A stretch of DNA of 64,000 nt, taken from NCBI RefSeq assembly GCF_036227225.1, contig NZ_CP109444.1:10521501-10585500 (forward strand), written 5' to 3'. Under the pieces are notes generated by a model. It was not told the DNA's origin, made no database searches, and worked only from the letters and a program-made list of their open reading frames with translations. The translations under genes were made by a program, and so were the position numbers. Positions 8,302-16,927 of this stretch are shown one piece after another. The first letter of the stretch is position 1. Every line of letters starts with the position of its first letter. The DNA is from Streptomyces sp. NBC_01478. Lineage in GTDB: Bacteria; Actinomycetota; Actinomycetes; Streptomycetales; Streptomycetaceae.

Positions 8302-9231
8302 ATGGATTTCGGGGGCGTCGACGGCGTCGGGTCAAGGCAGGCACGGGCGTTGCGACATGTGGCGGAGCGCTCGTCGGGCCCGGCCGTCGATCCGGACCTG
8401 CGCATCACGCTCAACTTCCACCCCGACCGTACGGCGACGGGCCGCCCGATCCTCGACGCGCTGGCCCAAGACGGCACGTACCACTCGCAGTTCGTCACCG
8501 GCACCAGCAACGGCGGCCTCACCGCCCACCCCGGCGGCGACCGCTGGCGCTGGGAGAGCCGGATCTTCGCCGGTGCCTACGACGAGGCGCCCGCACCCGA
8601 GCGACCGGTGTACGGCGCGCTGAACTTCCGGCGCCAACTGGTCGGCGCCGCCCCGCGGTTCGGGTCCTCGCATCTCAGGCTGACCGGCGCCGCCCTCGCC
8701 CGCGCGACCTTCTGCTACCCCGACAGCGCGGCCGAACCGACCGACTTCGGCGTCGCCTCCGGCATGACCCTCATCGCGCTCGCCGAGGCCGACGAACAGG
8801 ACGCCCTGAACGACTACATCGAGGCACAGGTGCACGGAGGTGTCGTCCTCGCCCCGGACACGGAGGCCCTCGTCCTGGACGCGAGCTACCGCGGCACCCC
8901 CGTCGAGAGTGCCGCCCACCGCCTGCCCTGCCCGGTCGAATGGCACCCCGGATACCGGCTCACCGTGGGCGAGTTGAGGCGGCACGCGGACTATCGAGGG
9001 CAGGAGTACGCCGACCTCGGTGCCCGTATCGCCGAGCGCGGTGTCGTCGACCCGCGCGTCATCGGCGACGCGGCACGCACCGGCTGCTACGCACTCCAGG
9101 ACCTGAAGATGGTCTGGCACACCCTCGCGCGCTTCGGGGCGCCGGAGGGGGCGGGTACGGCCTACCGCCCGTCGGCGACCGTGACAGGCACCGGCGGCCA
9201 CACCCCCGGCGAAAGGACCCCGAGCGCGTAG
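8302..9231 (+). CDS. DUF3626 family protein
   Basis: The 309-residue protein resembles DUF3626 proteins, characterised by LNFHPDR near residue 36, a GTSNGGLTAHPGGDRWRWE segment and YGALNFRR. These patterns recall toxin-like or ADP-ribosyltransferase-fold proteins, but the family has no proven function. The start at 8302 is chosen because GGAGGAGCC sits six bases upstream; the ORF could begin at 8278. Its end overlaps the convergent PAS-LuxR gene by 70 bases. Confidence 0.75.
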   Translation: MDFGGVDGVGSRQARALRHVAERSSGPAVDPDLRITLNFHPDRTATGRPILDALAQDGTYHSQFVTGTSNGGLTAHPGGDRWRWESRIFAGAYDEAPAPERPVYGALNFRRQLVGAAPRFGSSHLRLTGAALARATFCYPDSAAEPTDFGVASGMTLIALAEADEQDALNDYIEAQVHGGVVLAPDTEALVLDASYRGTPVESAAHRLPCPVEWHPGYRLTVGELRRHADYRGQEYADLGARIAERGVVDPRVIGDAARTGCYALQDLKMVWHTLARFGAPEGAGTAYRPSATVTGTGGHTPGERTPSA

Positions 9232-9821
9232 GCGCGGGCGACCAGTTCCGTACGGTTCGCCGCGTTCCACCGGGCCGACAGGCGCCGTAGGTGATAGGTC
9301 ACGCCATCCGTCGTGAGGCCGGTCTCGCGGGCCGTGCGGGCGGTGGTGGCGCCGCCGGCGAGCAGGGCCAGGATGCGGGCCTCGATCGGGGTGACCTGCG
9401 CGGGGGCGTCCTCGGCGGGGCTGTCGTCACGGGGTTCGCCCTCGCCCCGTACGCGCAGCATGACCAGCAGGGCCGGTGTCTCCTCCACGGTGTCGCCGAC
9501 CGGGTCGGCCGTCAGCTCGCCGTAGCGCTCGGCGCCGTCCGGGGCCCGCCACCGTACCGAGACCTGATAGCGCGACCGGTGCCGCAGCCGCAGCGCCTGC
9601 GCGATCCGCTCCACCTGCCCCGACTCCTGCGGCTGGAACAGGTCGAGCACGTCACGGCCGCGCAGCCGCCCCGGCGTCGTACCGCACTCCGCCGCCATCG
9701 CGGGATTGGCGACCTGCACCGAGCCGTACACATCGCACACCGCGACCGGCACCGCCACCCGGTCGAAGAGCATCAGGGTGCGGTTGCGCCACACCACGCC
9801 CTCCCTGCGTGCCCAGTCCAC
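9162..9821 (-). CDS. PAS-LuxR type transcriptional regulator
   Basis: About 219 residues. Residues 15-120 form a PAS-like sensor domain (LFDRVAVPVAVCDVYGSVQVANPA). Residues 150-205 form a LuxR-type helix-turn-helix (TPIEARILALLAGGATTARTA, then LTTDGVTYHLRRL). This architecture, a single PAS domain with a LuxR output, is common in Streptomyces, for example in polyene cluster regulators of the PimM type. The GTG at 9821 has GGGAGG five bases before it; another GTG lies two codons upstream. No linked metabolite cluster is evident here. Confidence 0.82.
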   Translation of the reverse strand: MDWARREGVVWRNRTLMLFDRVAVPVAVCDVYGSVQVANPAMAAECGTTPGRLRGRDVLDLFQPQESGQVERIAQALRLRHRSRYQVSVRWRAPDGAERYGELTADPVGDTVEETPALLVMLRVRGEGEPRDDSPAEDAPAQVTPIEARILALLAGGATTARTARETGLTTDGVTYHLRRLSARWNAANRTELVARAYALGVLSPGVWPPVPVTVADGR

Positions 9822-9854
9822 CGGCACCTCCCGCCACGCCGTACCGCACCATCA

Positions 9855-10286
9855 TCAGTGGCAGGTCCCGCTGCCGCTGAGGCAGGGCGTGTAGAGGACG
9901 GTCGGGGTGGGCGCGGGGGCAGGGTGTTCGACGTCGTACACGTGCTGGGCGTTGGCGAGCATGGCGCCCAGGAGGCCGGCGACCAGGAGTTGCGACACCA
10001 CCGTCCACGGTGCGCGGGACACCGCGGCGAGCCCGACCAGGGCGAGCGCGACGTAGAGGAACTGCTGGTTCCAGGCGATGCTCGCGAGGTTCGCCGCGTC
10101 GATCCGGTCCTGCTCCCCCTGCGCCGCCCAGACCGCCATCCCGTCGCCGAAAACCTTCCAGACGATCACGGGGATCTCGCAGAGGAACAGGACGACGGCG
10201 GCGGTGATGTCCGAAAGGCGCGAGGTCCTCCTGGACCACGGCCATCTGCCGCGCAGAGCCGGCCGTTCGGTCAGTGACTGCGTCAT
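9855..10286 (-). CDS. Small integral membrane protein
   Basis: From the ATG at 10286 the protein is 143 residues. A basic N-terminus is followed by a hydrophobic helix (ITAAVVLFLCEIPVIVW), then two more near residues 75-90 (FLYVALALVGLAAV) and 96-112 (VVSQLLVAGLLGAMLA). The C-terminus has two Cys and a Pro/Thr-rich segment. It resembles a Streptomyces family I recall as DUF6234, but I am not certain. It lies divergent from the P450 gene across an 18-bp palindrome. Confidence 0.65.
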   Translation of the reverse strand: MTQSLTERPALRGRWPWSRRTSRLSDITAAVVLFLCEIPVIVWKVFGDGMAVWAAQGEQDRIDAANLASIAWNQQFLYVALALVGLAAVSRAPWTVVSQLLVAGLLGAMLANAQHVYDVEHPAPAPTPTVLYTPCLSGSGTCH

Positions 10287-10381
10287 GCGCCCACCCTGTC
10301 GGGCCGGTCGCGGGCACACATGAGTACGCGCACTCAATAGCCGGACGGAGTTCCCGGCACAAGACGCCATCGGTGCTTTCC

Positions 10382-10399
10382 ACTACACGATCGTGTAGT
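10382..10399. promoter_or_regulatory. 18-bp perfect palindrome (TetR-type operator) upstream of the P450 gene
   Basis: ACTACACGATCGTGTAGT is a perfect 18-bp palindrome between the divergent membrane-protein and P450 genes, 80 bases before the chosen P450 start. Its form matches typical TetR-family operators. CYP102 genes are often repressed by a neighbouring TetR protein (Bm3R1 in Bacillus), but no TetR gene is adjacent here. Confidence 0.75.
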
Positions 10400-10478
10400 C
10401 CCGTGGCGCGGTCCGCCGATGCCGGACGAGCACGCTGGAACGCAGTACTTCCGTACCGCGAAACGCAGTTGTCGCGCC

Positions 10479-12518
10479 ATGCCCCCCACCGCGCCGCTCC
10501 CCACTCTCCCCGACATCCCCGTCGCAGACATCACCGCGACCGGCCCCGGTCGCACCCCGATGCAGCAGATCATGGACCTGATGCGCCGTCACGGACCGGT
10601 GTTCGTACGGCGGTTGCACGGGCGGGACACGCTGTTCGTCAGCGACCTGGACCTGGTGACCGACCTCTCCGACGAGCGCCGGTTCGCCACGCATGTCGGA
10701 CCCGCCCTGGAGAACGTACGGGCCTTCGCCGCCGACGGACTCTTCACGGCGTACAACGACGAGCCCAACTGGGCCAAGGCGCCAGACATCCTGATGCCCG
10801 CCTTCGCGCTCGGCTCGATGCGCATCTACCACCCCGTGATGCTGGAGGTGGCCCGCAGGCTGGTCGAGGCCTGGGACCGGGGCGCCCGTGACGGGCAGCC
10901 GGTGAACGTGCCCGACGACATGACCCGGATGACCCTCGACACCATCGGACTCGCCGGATTCGACTACGACTTCGGGTCCTTCGAGCGCGCCGAGCCGCAC
11001 CCCTTCGTCGAGTCCATGGTCCGCTGCCTGGAGTGGAGCACGACCCGGCCGGCACGCGTCCCGGGCCAGGATTACTCGGCGGCCGACGCGGCCTTCCGGG
11101 CCGACGCCGACCACCTCGCGCAGGTCGTCGTCGACGTCATCGCCACCCGCACCGGCACCGACCAGGCCGATGCCACCGACCTCCTCGGGCTCATGCTCAG
11201 CGCCGAGCACCCGGTCGACGGCACGACGCTCGACACCGCCAACATCCGCAACCAGGTGATCACCTTCCTGATCGCGGGCCACGAGACGACCTCCGGCGCG
11301 ATGTCGTTCGCGCTGTACTACCTGGCCAAGCACCCGGCCGTGCTCCAGCTCGTCCAGCGCGAGGTGGACGCCTTGTGGGGCGACACGGCGGACCCGGAGC
11401 CGACGTACGACGAGGTCGGGCGGCTCACCTACACGCGCCAAGTGCTCAACGAGGCACTGCGGTTGTGGCCCGCCGCCGCCGCGTTCAGCCGGCAGGCGCT
11501 TCAGGACACGGTGCTCGGCGGGCGCATCCCGCTCCGTGCCGGACAGGCGGTCACCGTGATCGCCCCGATGCTGCACCGGCAGCCCGACTGGGGCGACAAC
11601 CCGGAGCTGTTCGACCCCTCACGCTTCACCCCCGAGGCGGAGGCGGCCCGTTCCGTGCACGCCTTCAAGCCGTTCGGCACCGGTGAACGCGCCTGTATCG
11701 GGCGGCAGTTCGCGCTGCACGAGGCGACCATGCTGCTCGCGATGCTCGTCCACCGCTACCGGCTGCACGACCACGCGGACTACCGGCTCACGGTGAAGGA
11801 GACCCTCACCCTCAAGTCCGACGGTTTCACGCTGACGCTCACCCCGCGCACCTCCGCCGACCGCGCGCACCCGCCGCTGCCGGGCGCCGTCGAGGCCCCC
11901 GCGACTCCTGTGGCGGAGGCCACCCTCCCCGCCCGCGTCCGCCCCGGCACCCGCGCCCTCTTCCTGCACGGCAGCAACTACGGCACCTGCCGCGCGTACG
12001 CCGCCCAACTGGCCGACGAGGCAGGCGTGTTGGGGTGCTCCGTCGACGTCGCGCCGCTGGACGCGTACGCCGACGGCCTGCCCACCGACCGGCCCGTCGT
12101 CATCACCGCCGCCTCCTACAACGGCCGCCCCACCGACGACGCCCTCGCCTTCGCCGCCCGGCTGGAGGAGACCCACGACCTCACCGGCGTGACGTACGCC
12201 GTCCTCGGCGTCGGCGACCGCAACTGGGCCGCCACCTACCAGCACATGCCGACCCGCATCGACGCCCGCCTCGCCGAACTCGGCGCCACCCGCCTCACCG
12301 ACCGCACCGCCGCCTCCGGCGATCTCACCGGCGCCGTACGGGAGTTCACGGCCCGACTGCGCGCGGCCCTGCTGGAGACGTACGGCGATCCCGACGCCGT
12401 GGACACCGAACCCGTCGACCCCGTCGAAGCTTTGGAGCCGACCGCCGCCTATGAGGTCTGCACCCTCACGGCGGCCACCTGGACGCCCTCGCCGAACGGC
12501 ACGGTCTCCTCCCCATGA
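10479..12518 (+). CDS. CYP102-type P450 plus flavodoxin domain (5' part of a split fusion)
   Basis: The 679-residue product contains the first two parts of a P450 BM3-like self-sufficient fatty-acid hydroxylase. The haem domain (1-450) has the I-helix AGHETTSG with Thr about 271, ExxR in NEALRLWP about 325 and the haem loop FGTGERACIG with Cys about 406. A flavodoxin-like FMN domain (about 490-640) follows, with LHGSNYGTCRAYA, TAASYNGRPTDDA and GVGDRNWA. The reading frame then leaves the family pattern after YEVCTLTA and stops at 12518, while the continuation is in another frame. Normal CYP102 proteins are about 1050 residues in one chain, so this is either a frameshifted gene or a real split with ATGA coupling. 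The ATG at 10419 is an alternative start. Confidence 0.85.
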   Translation: MPPTAPLPTLPDIPVADITATGPGRTPMQQIMDLMRRHGPVFVRRLHGRDTLFVSDLDLVTDLSDERRFATHVGPALENVRAFAADGLFTAYNDEPNWAKAPDILMPAFALGSMRIYHPVMLEVARRLVEAWDRGARDGQPVNVPDDMTRMTLDTIGLAGFDYDFGSFERAEPHPFVESMVRCLEWSTTRPARVPGQDYSAADAAFRADADHLAQVVVDVIATRTGTDQADATDLLGLMLSAEHPVDGTTLDTANIRNQVITFLIAGHETTSGAMSFALYYLAKHPAVLQLVQREVDALWGDTADPEPTYDEVGRLTYTRQVLNEALRLWPAAAAFSRQALQDTVLGGRIPLRAGQAVTVIAPMLHRQPDWGDNPELFDPSRFTPEAEAARSVHAFKPFGTGERACIGRQFALHEATMLLAMLVHRYRLHDHADYRLTVKETLTLKSDGFTLTLTPRTSADRAHPPLPGAVEAPATPVAEATLPARVRPGTRALFLHGSNYGTCRAYAAQLADEAGVLGCSVDVAPLDAYADGLPTDRPVVITAASYNGRPTDDALAFAARLEETHDLTGVTYAVLGVGDRNWAATYQHMPTRIDARLAELGATRLTDRTAASGDLTGAVREFTARLRAALLETYGDPDAVDTEPVDPVEALEPTAAYEVCTLTAATWTPSPNGTVSSP

Positions 12519-13651
12519 CCGTCACCGAGGCCCACGACCTCACCGCCCCCGGCCACCCGCGCCGCAAGCGCTTCGTCCGCGTCGCCCTGCCGGACGGGAC
12601 CGCCTACCGCACCGCCGACCACCTCACCGTCCTGCCCGCGAACGCCCCTGCTCTGGTCGAACGCGCCGCCACCGCCCTCGGCGTCGACCTCGACACCGTC
12701 CTCGACATCCGCCCGGCCCGCCCGCGCCGCGACGGCCTCGCGGTCGACCGCCCCGTGACGGCACGCCAACTCCTGACCCATTACGTCGAGTTGCAGGACC
12801 GCCCGACCGCCGGCCACCTGCTCGCGCTCGCCGCCGCCAACCCCTGCCCGCCCGAGCGCACCGCGCTGGCCTCCCTCACCGACGACCCGCGCACCCTCGT
12901 CGAACTCGTCGAGGACCACCCGGCGTTGCGCGGCGCCCTGGACTGGCCCGCACTCCTCGGCCTGCTCACCCGGCTGCGTCCCCGGCACTACTCGATCTCG
13001 TCCTCGCCCGCCGTCGACCCCGGTCACGCGGACCTGATGGTCTCCCTGCTGGAGGCCCAGGCCCGCTCGGGCAAGGGTGTCTACCGGGGCACGGGCTCCG
13101 GTCACCTCAACACCATCGAGCCGGGCGACACGGTGTACGCCCGCGTCCAGCCGTGCCGCGAGGCCTTCCGGATCGACGACTCCACCCCGGTCGTCATGAT
13201 CGCGGCGGGCACCGGCCTCGCCCCTTTCCGGGCAACCATCGCCGACCGTACGGCCGCCCTCGTCACCGGAGCCGAACTCGCCCCGGCCCTCTGCTACTTC
13301 GGCTGTGACGCCCCCGACGCCGACTACCTCCACGCCGACGAACTGCGCGCCGCCGAGCGTGCCGGAGCCGTCTCGCTCCGCCCGGCCTTCAGCGCGGCCC
13401 CGCAGGACGGAGCGACGTTCGTCCAGCACCGCGTCGCCGCCGAGGCCGACGAGGTGTGGGCCCTGTTGGCGGAGGGCGCCCGGGTGTACGTCTGCGGCGA
13501 CGGCGCACGCATGGCGCCGGGCGTACGCGAGGCGTTCCGTACCCTGTACCGGGACCGCACACCCGGCGCCGACGACCCGGCCGCCGAGCGGTGGCTCAAC
13601 GCATTGATGGCGGACGGGCGTTACGTCGAGGACGTGTACGCCGCCGACTGA
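12515..13651 (+). CDS. FAD/NADPH reductase domain of the CYP102-type enzyme (3' part)
   Basis: The 378-residue product matches the C-terminal reductase of P450 BM3: FAD-binding RPRHYSISSSP, the GTGLAPFR motif, YFGCDAPDADYLHADEL and the terminal GRYVEDVYA. It would pass electrons from NADPH via FAD to the flavodoxin domain of the preceding protein. Its ATG overlaps the stop of the first part as ATGA (12515-12518). Upstream of that ATG the same frame still reads family-like HLDALAERHGLLP, which argues that the two parts were once one frame and that the break is recent or a sequence error near 12460-12485. Confidence 0.85.
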   Translation: MTVTEAHDLTAPGHPRRKRFVRVALPDGTAYRTADHLTVLPANAPALVERAATALGVDLDTVLDIRPARPRRDGLAVDRPVTARQLLTHYVELQDRPTAGHLLALAAANPCPPERTALASLTDDPRTLVELVEDHPALRGALDWPALLGLLTRLRPRHYSISSSPAVDPGHADLMVSLLEAQARSGKGVYRGTGSGHLNTIEPGDTVYARVQPCREAFRIDDSTPVVMIAAGTGLAPFRATIADRTAALVTGAELAPALCYFGCDAPDADYLHADELRAAERAGAVSLRPAFSAAPQDGATFVQHRVAAEADEVWALLAEGARVYVCGDGARMAPGVREAFRTLYRDRTPGADDPAAERWLNALMADGRYVEDVYAAD

Positions 13652-13675
13652 CCGAACGGGAGAGGTGGGCGCACG

Positions 13676-14641
13676 GTGACGGACTCCTGGGAGCGAGCCC
13701 GACAGGTACTCGGCTCGGCGGGCATCCCGCCCGGCTCTCTCGCCCACCTCCGCCCGATGGGCGGCGGCACCTACAACACCGTCGAGGAACTCACCCTCAC
13801 CGACGGCAGCCGCTACGTCCTGAAGACCGCGCCCACCGCCCCCGGCCTGGCCCACGAGCGCCAACTCCTCGTCTCCGAGGCCGACTTCTACGGCGCCGCC
13901 GCCAAGGCCGATGTGGCGGCGCCGCGCGTCGTGGTCCTCGACGGCGACACCCTCCTGATGACGCTCTGCCCCGGCGAACCCTGGGACGACTCCCTCACGG
14001 ACACCGAAGTGACCTCCCTGCGCACGGAGTTGGGACGACAGCTCGCCCGTCTGCACGAGATCACCGGCCCCGGCTTCGGCTACCCCTCCGGCGCGCTGGG
14101 CCCGCTCGCCCCCGACTGGCGCACCGCGTTCACCACGCTCTACGACGCGGTCCTCGACGACACCCGCCGCTACGGGGCCTGGCTGCCGCTCCCCGCCGAC
14201 GACATCGCCCGCACGGCCCGGACGGCGTACACCGCCCTCGACGAGGTCACCGTCCCGAGCGCCGTCCACTTCGACCTGTGGCAGGGCAACATCCTGGTCG
14301 ACCGCACGAGCGGAACGCCCCGTATCGGCGGTCTCATCGACGGCGAGCGCATGTTCTGGGGCGACCCCCTCGCCGACTTCGTGTCCCTGGCGCTGCTCGG
14401 GGACATCAGGACGGACGAGTCCTTCCTCGCGGGGTACCGGGGGGCGGGCGGCCGGGTCGAGTTCGACCGGTCGGCCCGCCTCCGCTACGCGCTCTACCGC
14501 AGTTACCTCTACCTGATCATGCTCGCCGAGGCGGTCCCCCGGGAGTTCGGCGAGGAGGAGAACCGCTGGCGGCGGGAGAGGGTCGGCCCCGAGCTCCTCG
14601 CCGCCCTGGGAGAGATCGACGGGACGGCTTCCACCACGTAG
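13676..14641 (+). CDS. Phosphotransferase, aminoglycoside/choline kinase-like (APH) family
   Basis: The 321-residue protein starts at a GTG preceded by GGGAGAGG. It has an N-lobe with GGGTYNTVEELTL and the ATP-binding Lys in YVLKTAP, a catalytic loop HFDLWQGNILVD and a metal-binding GLIDGERMFWGDP. These mark the APH/fructosamine-kinase-like fold. The substrate could be a sugar, amine or antibiotic. It lies 24 bases downstream of the P450 reductase on the same strand and may be co-transcribed with it. Confidence 0.85.
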   Translation: MTDSWERARQVLGSAGIPPGSLAHLRPMGGGTYNTVEELTLTDGSRYVLKTAPTAPGLAHERQLLVSEADFYGAAAKADVAAPRVVVLDGDTLLMTLCPGEPWDDSLTDTEVTSLRTELGRQLARLHEITGPGFGYPSGALGPLAPDWRTAFTTLYDAVLDDTRRYGAWLPLPADDIARTARTAYTALDEVTVPSAVHFDLWQGNILVDRTSGTPRIGGLIDGERMFWGDPLADFVSLALLGDIRTDESFLAGYRGAGGRVEFDRSARLRYALYRSYLYLIMLAEAVPREFGEEENRWRRERVGPELLAALGEIDGTASTT

Positions 14642-14659
14642 TGTGCATCCCATCGCCCC

Positions 14660-14680
14660 TTAGTTCAGGGCGTGAATTAA
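14660..14680. promoter_or_regulatory. Candidate ROK-regulator operator
   Basis: TTAGTTCA and TGAATTAA form an imperfect dyad around five bases, located 28 bases before the ROK regulator gene. The AT-rich TTNNTTNA/TNAANTAA form is typical of NagC/XylR-type ROK operators and suggests autoregulation. It stands out in a very G+C-rich surrounding. Confidence 0.6.
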
Positions 14681-14707
14681 GCGGGTGCAGGGTTCGGAGG
14701 GAGCCAC

Positions 14708-15997
14708 ATGGCGGGGCGGAACGGGCGCACGGTACGCGACCTCAGGCGGGCCAACCGCACGGCCGTGCTGCAACGGCTGTACTTCGACGGACCCCTCAGC
14801 CGCTTCGAACTGGGTCCGGCGACCGGGCTCAGCTCCGGCTCGGTGAGCAATGTCGTCGCGGACCTCGTCGCCGACGGTCTGGTCGAGGAGGCCGGCAGCG
14901 TCGACTCCGACGGCGGCCGGCCCCGCACCCTGCTCCAGGTCGCCCCGCACAGCGGCCACATGATCGGCGTCGACGTCGGCGAGACCCGGGTCCGCGTCGA
15001 GCTGTTCGACCTCACCCTCACCGAACTCGCCCGCGCCGAACGCCCGTTGGAGCAGCAGCGCTACGAGGTCGAGGTCATCGTCGGCCACATCCGCGACGGT
15101 ATAGCCGAGGTCCTCGCCGCCGCCGACATCGCACCGGAACAGCTCCTCGGCGTCGGCATCGGCGTCCCCGGCATAGTCGAGCACACCCCGGACCACGGCG
15201 CCGTCGTGCACGGCCAGACGATCGGCTGGGACGCGGTCCCGCTCGAGGAGCTGCTCCGCTCCACCTCCCAACTCCCCGACGCCGTCCCGTACTTCATCGA
15301 CAACGGCGCCAAGACCCTCGGCCAGGCCGAGATGTGGTTCGGCGGCGGGCGCGGCGCGCGCAACGCGATCGTCGTCCTCTTCGGCTCCGGCGTCGGCGCG
15401 TGCCTGGTGACCCCCGAGGTGGAGCACGGCCGGGCCGTCGAGTGGGGGCATCTGACCGTACGGGTCCGCGGCCGCCGGTGCCGCTGCGGCGCCCTGGGCT
15501 GTCTGGAGGCGTACGCGGGCGCCGAGTCGCTGCTGGACCGCTGGCGGGAGCAGGGCGGCCGGCCGCCCGAGGGCACCGACGAGGAGACCGCGATGACCGC
15601 GCTGCTGGTCGCCGCCTATCCGCCCGAGGGCACCGAGGCCGACCCCGTCGCGCTCGCCGTCCTGGAGGAGACCGCCGAATACCTCGGCGCCGGTCTGTCC
15701 GACCTGATCAACCTCTTCCAGCCCGAGCGCATCCTCATCGGCGGCTGGGCCGGCCTCCAGCTCGGCTCCCGCTTCCTGCCCGCCGTACGCCATCACGCCA
15801 CCGCCTACGCGCTCCGCCACCCCGCCGGACGCGTGACCATCGAACTGGGCCGCCTCGGCCCCGACGCGGTCACCGTCGGCGCCGCGATCCTCCCCCTCGC
15901 CGACTTCTTCGCCCGCGGCGGCCGTCGCGCCGAACCCGAACCCGAGGGCCCACCACCCGCCTGGCGCACGGCACTTGAGGAGCGCGCCCCGCACTGA
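14708..15997 (+). CDS. ROK-family transcriptional repressor
   Basis: The 429-residue protein has an N-terminal winged helix-turn-helix (residues 10-70, SRFELGPATGLSSGSVSNVV) and a ROK sugar-kinase-like domain. The latter has the ATP-phosphate loop GVDVGETRVRVELF and the zinc-binding cluster CRCGALGCLEAYAG. The start at 14708 follows GGAGGGAGCC. ROK regulators respond to sugars or sugar phosphates and control their uptake or catabolism. No sugar transporter is adjacent, so the regulon is unknown. Confidence 0.9.
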   Translation: MAGRNGRTVRDLRRANRTAVLQRLYFDGPLSRFELGPATGLSSGSVSNVVADLVADGLVEEAGSVDSDGGRPRTLLQVAPHSGHMIGVDVGETRVRVELFDLTLTELARAERPLEQQRYEVEVIVGHIRDGIAEVLAAADIAPEQLLGVGIGVPGIVEHTPDHGAVVHGQTIGWDAVPLEELLRSTSQLPDAVPYFIDNGAKTLGQAEMWFGGGRGARNAIVVLFGSGVGACLVTPEVEHGRAVEWGHLTVRVRGRRCRCGALGCLEAYAGAESLLDRWREQGGRPPEGTDEETAMTALLVAAYPPEGTEADPVALAVLEETAEYLGAGLSDLINLFQPERILIGGWAGLQLGSRFLPAVRHHATAYALRHPAGRVTIELGRLGPDAVTVGAAILPLADFFARGGRRAEPEPEGPPPAWRTALEERAPH

Positions 15998-16092
15998 GGC
16001 ATGACCTCGGAGGTAATCGACCCCTCCGCGGCTTCCCGGAACCATGAAGGGCGTACCCACTCGCCTCACCACCGGATTCCGGGAGGTTCCCC

Positions 16093-16920
16093 ATGCCGTA
16101 CTTCGCCAGCCCCGTGGACGCGGCCCGGCTGCACCACATCGACTACGGACCGGCCGACGGGCCCGTGATCGTGTTCGTCAACAGCTCCTACCTCGGCACG
16201 GAGATGTGGGAGTTCCAGATGCTGCCCCTGGCCCAAGAGGGCTTCCGCTGCGTCGGGTTCGACCGGCGCGGCCACGGACGGTCCGAGGATGTGTGGGGCG
16301 GCTTCGACCTCGACAGCCTCGCCGACGATGTGCACGGACTGCTGGAGGAGTTGGATCTGCGCGAGGTCACGCTCGTCGGCCACTCCTTCGGAACCGCAGA
16401 GATCGTGCGCTGCCTGACGCGGCACGGCGACGAGCGCGTCGCCCGCGTGGCGCTCGTCGCGGGCATGGCACCCGGCGCCGTACGCTCCGCGGACCACCCG
16501 GGCGGGATCGACCCGCAACTCGTCCGGACCGCCGGTGAGGCCTTCCGGCGGGACCGCGCCGCGTTCTTCGCCGACGGTGCCCACGCCTTCTTCGCCCTCG
16601 ACCGCCCCGGCAACCAACTCTCCGACGCCTACGTGCAGTCCATGGTCCGAGGCTGCCACGGTTCGACCGCGCGGGCGGGTACCGAGCTCTGGGAAGCGTT
16701 CGCCGCTCTGAACGTCGCCCCCGAACTGGCCAAGATCGACCTGCCGGTCCTCGTCGTGCACGGCACCCACGACACCTCCGCTCCCCTCGAACTCACCGGC
16801 CGCCGAGCGGCGGAGCTGGCGCCGAACGCCACCCTCAGGGTGTACGAGAACGCCGGCCACGGCCTGTTCGTCACCCACGCCGAGCAACTGAACGCGGATC
16901 TGCGCGCGTTCGCGGGATGA
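16093..16920 (+). CDS. Alpha/beta hydrolase
   Basis: The 275-residue protein has the alpha/beta-hydrolase fold: oxyanion-side FVNSSYLG, GFDRRGHGRSED, the nucleophile elbow GHSFG (Ser about 98), Asp in VHGTHDTSAP and the catalytic His in NAGHGLFVTH. It resembles non-haem haloperoxidase/esterase-type hydrolases. GGGAGGTT precedes the ATG. It lies eight bases upstream of the dipeptidase gene, suggesting an operon. Confidence 0.9.
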   Translation: MPYFASPVDAARLHHIDYGPADGPVIVFVNSSYLGTEMWEFQMLPLAQEGFRCVGFDRRGHGRSEDVWGGFDLDSLADDVHGLLEELDLREVTLVGHSFGTAEIVRCLTRHGDERVARVALVAGMAPGAVRSADHPGGIDPQLVRTAGEAFRRDRAAFFADGAHAFFALDRPGNQLSDAYVQSMVRGCHGSTARAGTELWEAFAALNVAPELAKIDLPVLVVHGTHDTSAPLELTGRRAAELAPNATLRVYENAGHGLFVTHAEQLNADLRAFAG

Positions 16921-16927
16921 TCACCCC

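Noticed and set aside
12449..14653. Minus-strand open frame of 734 codons opposite the reductase and kinase genes
   Set aside because: Both plus-strand genes have clear family motifs; this frame is Gly/Val/Arg-rich noise from third-position G+C bias.
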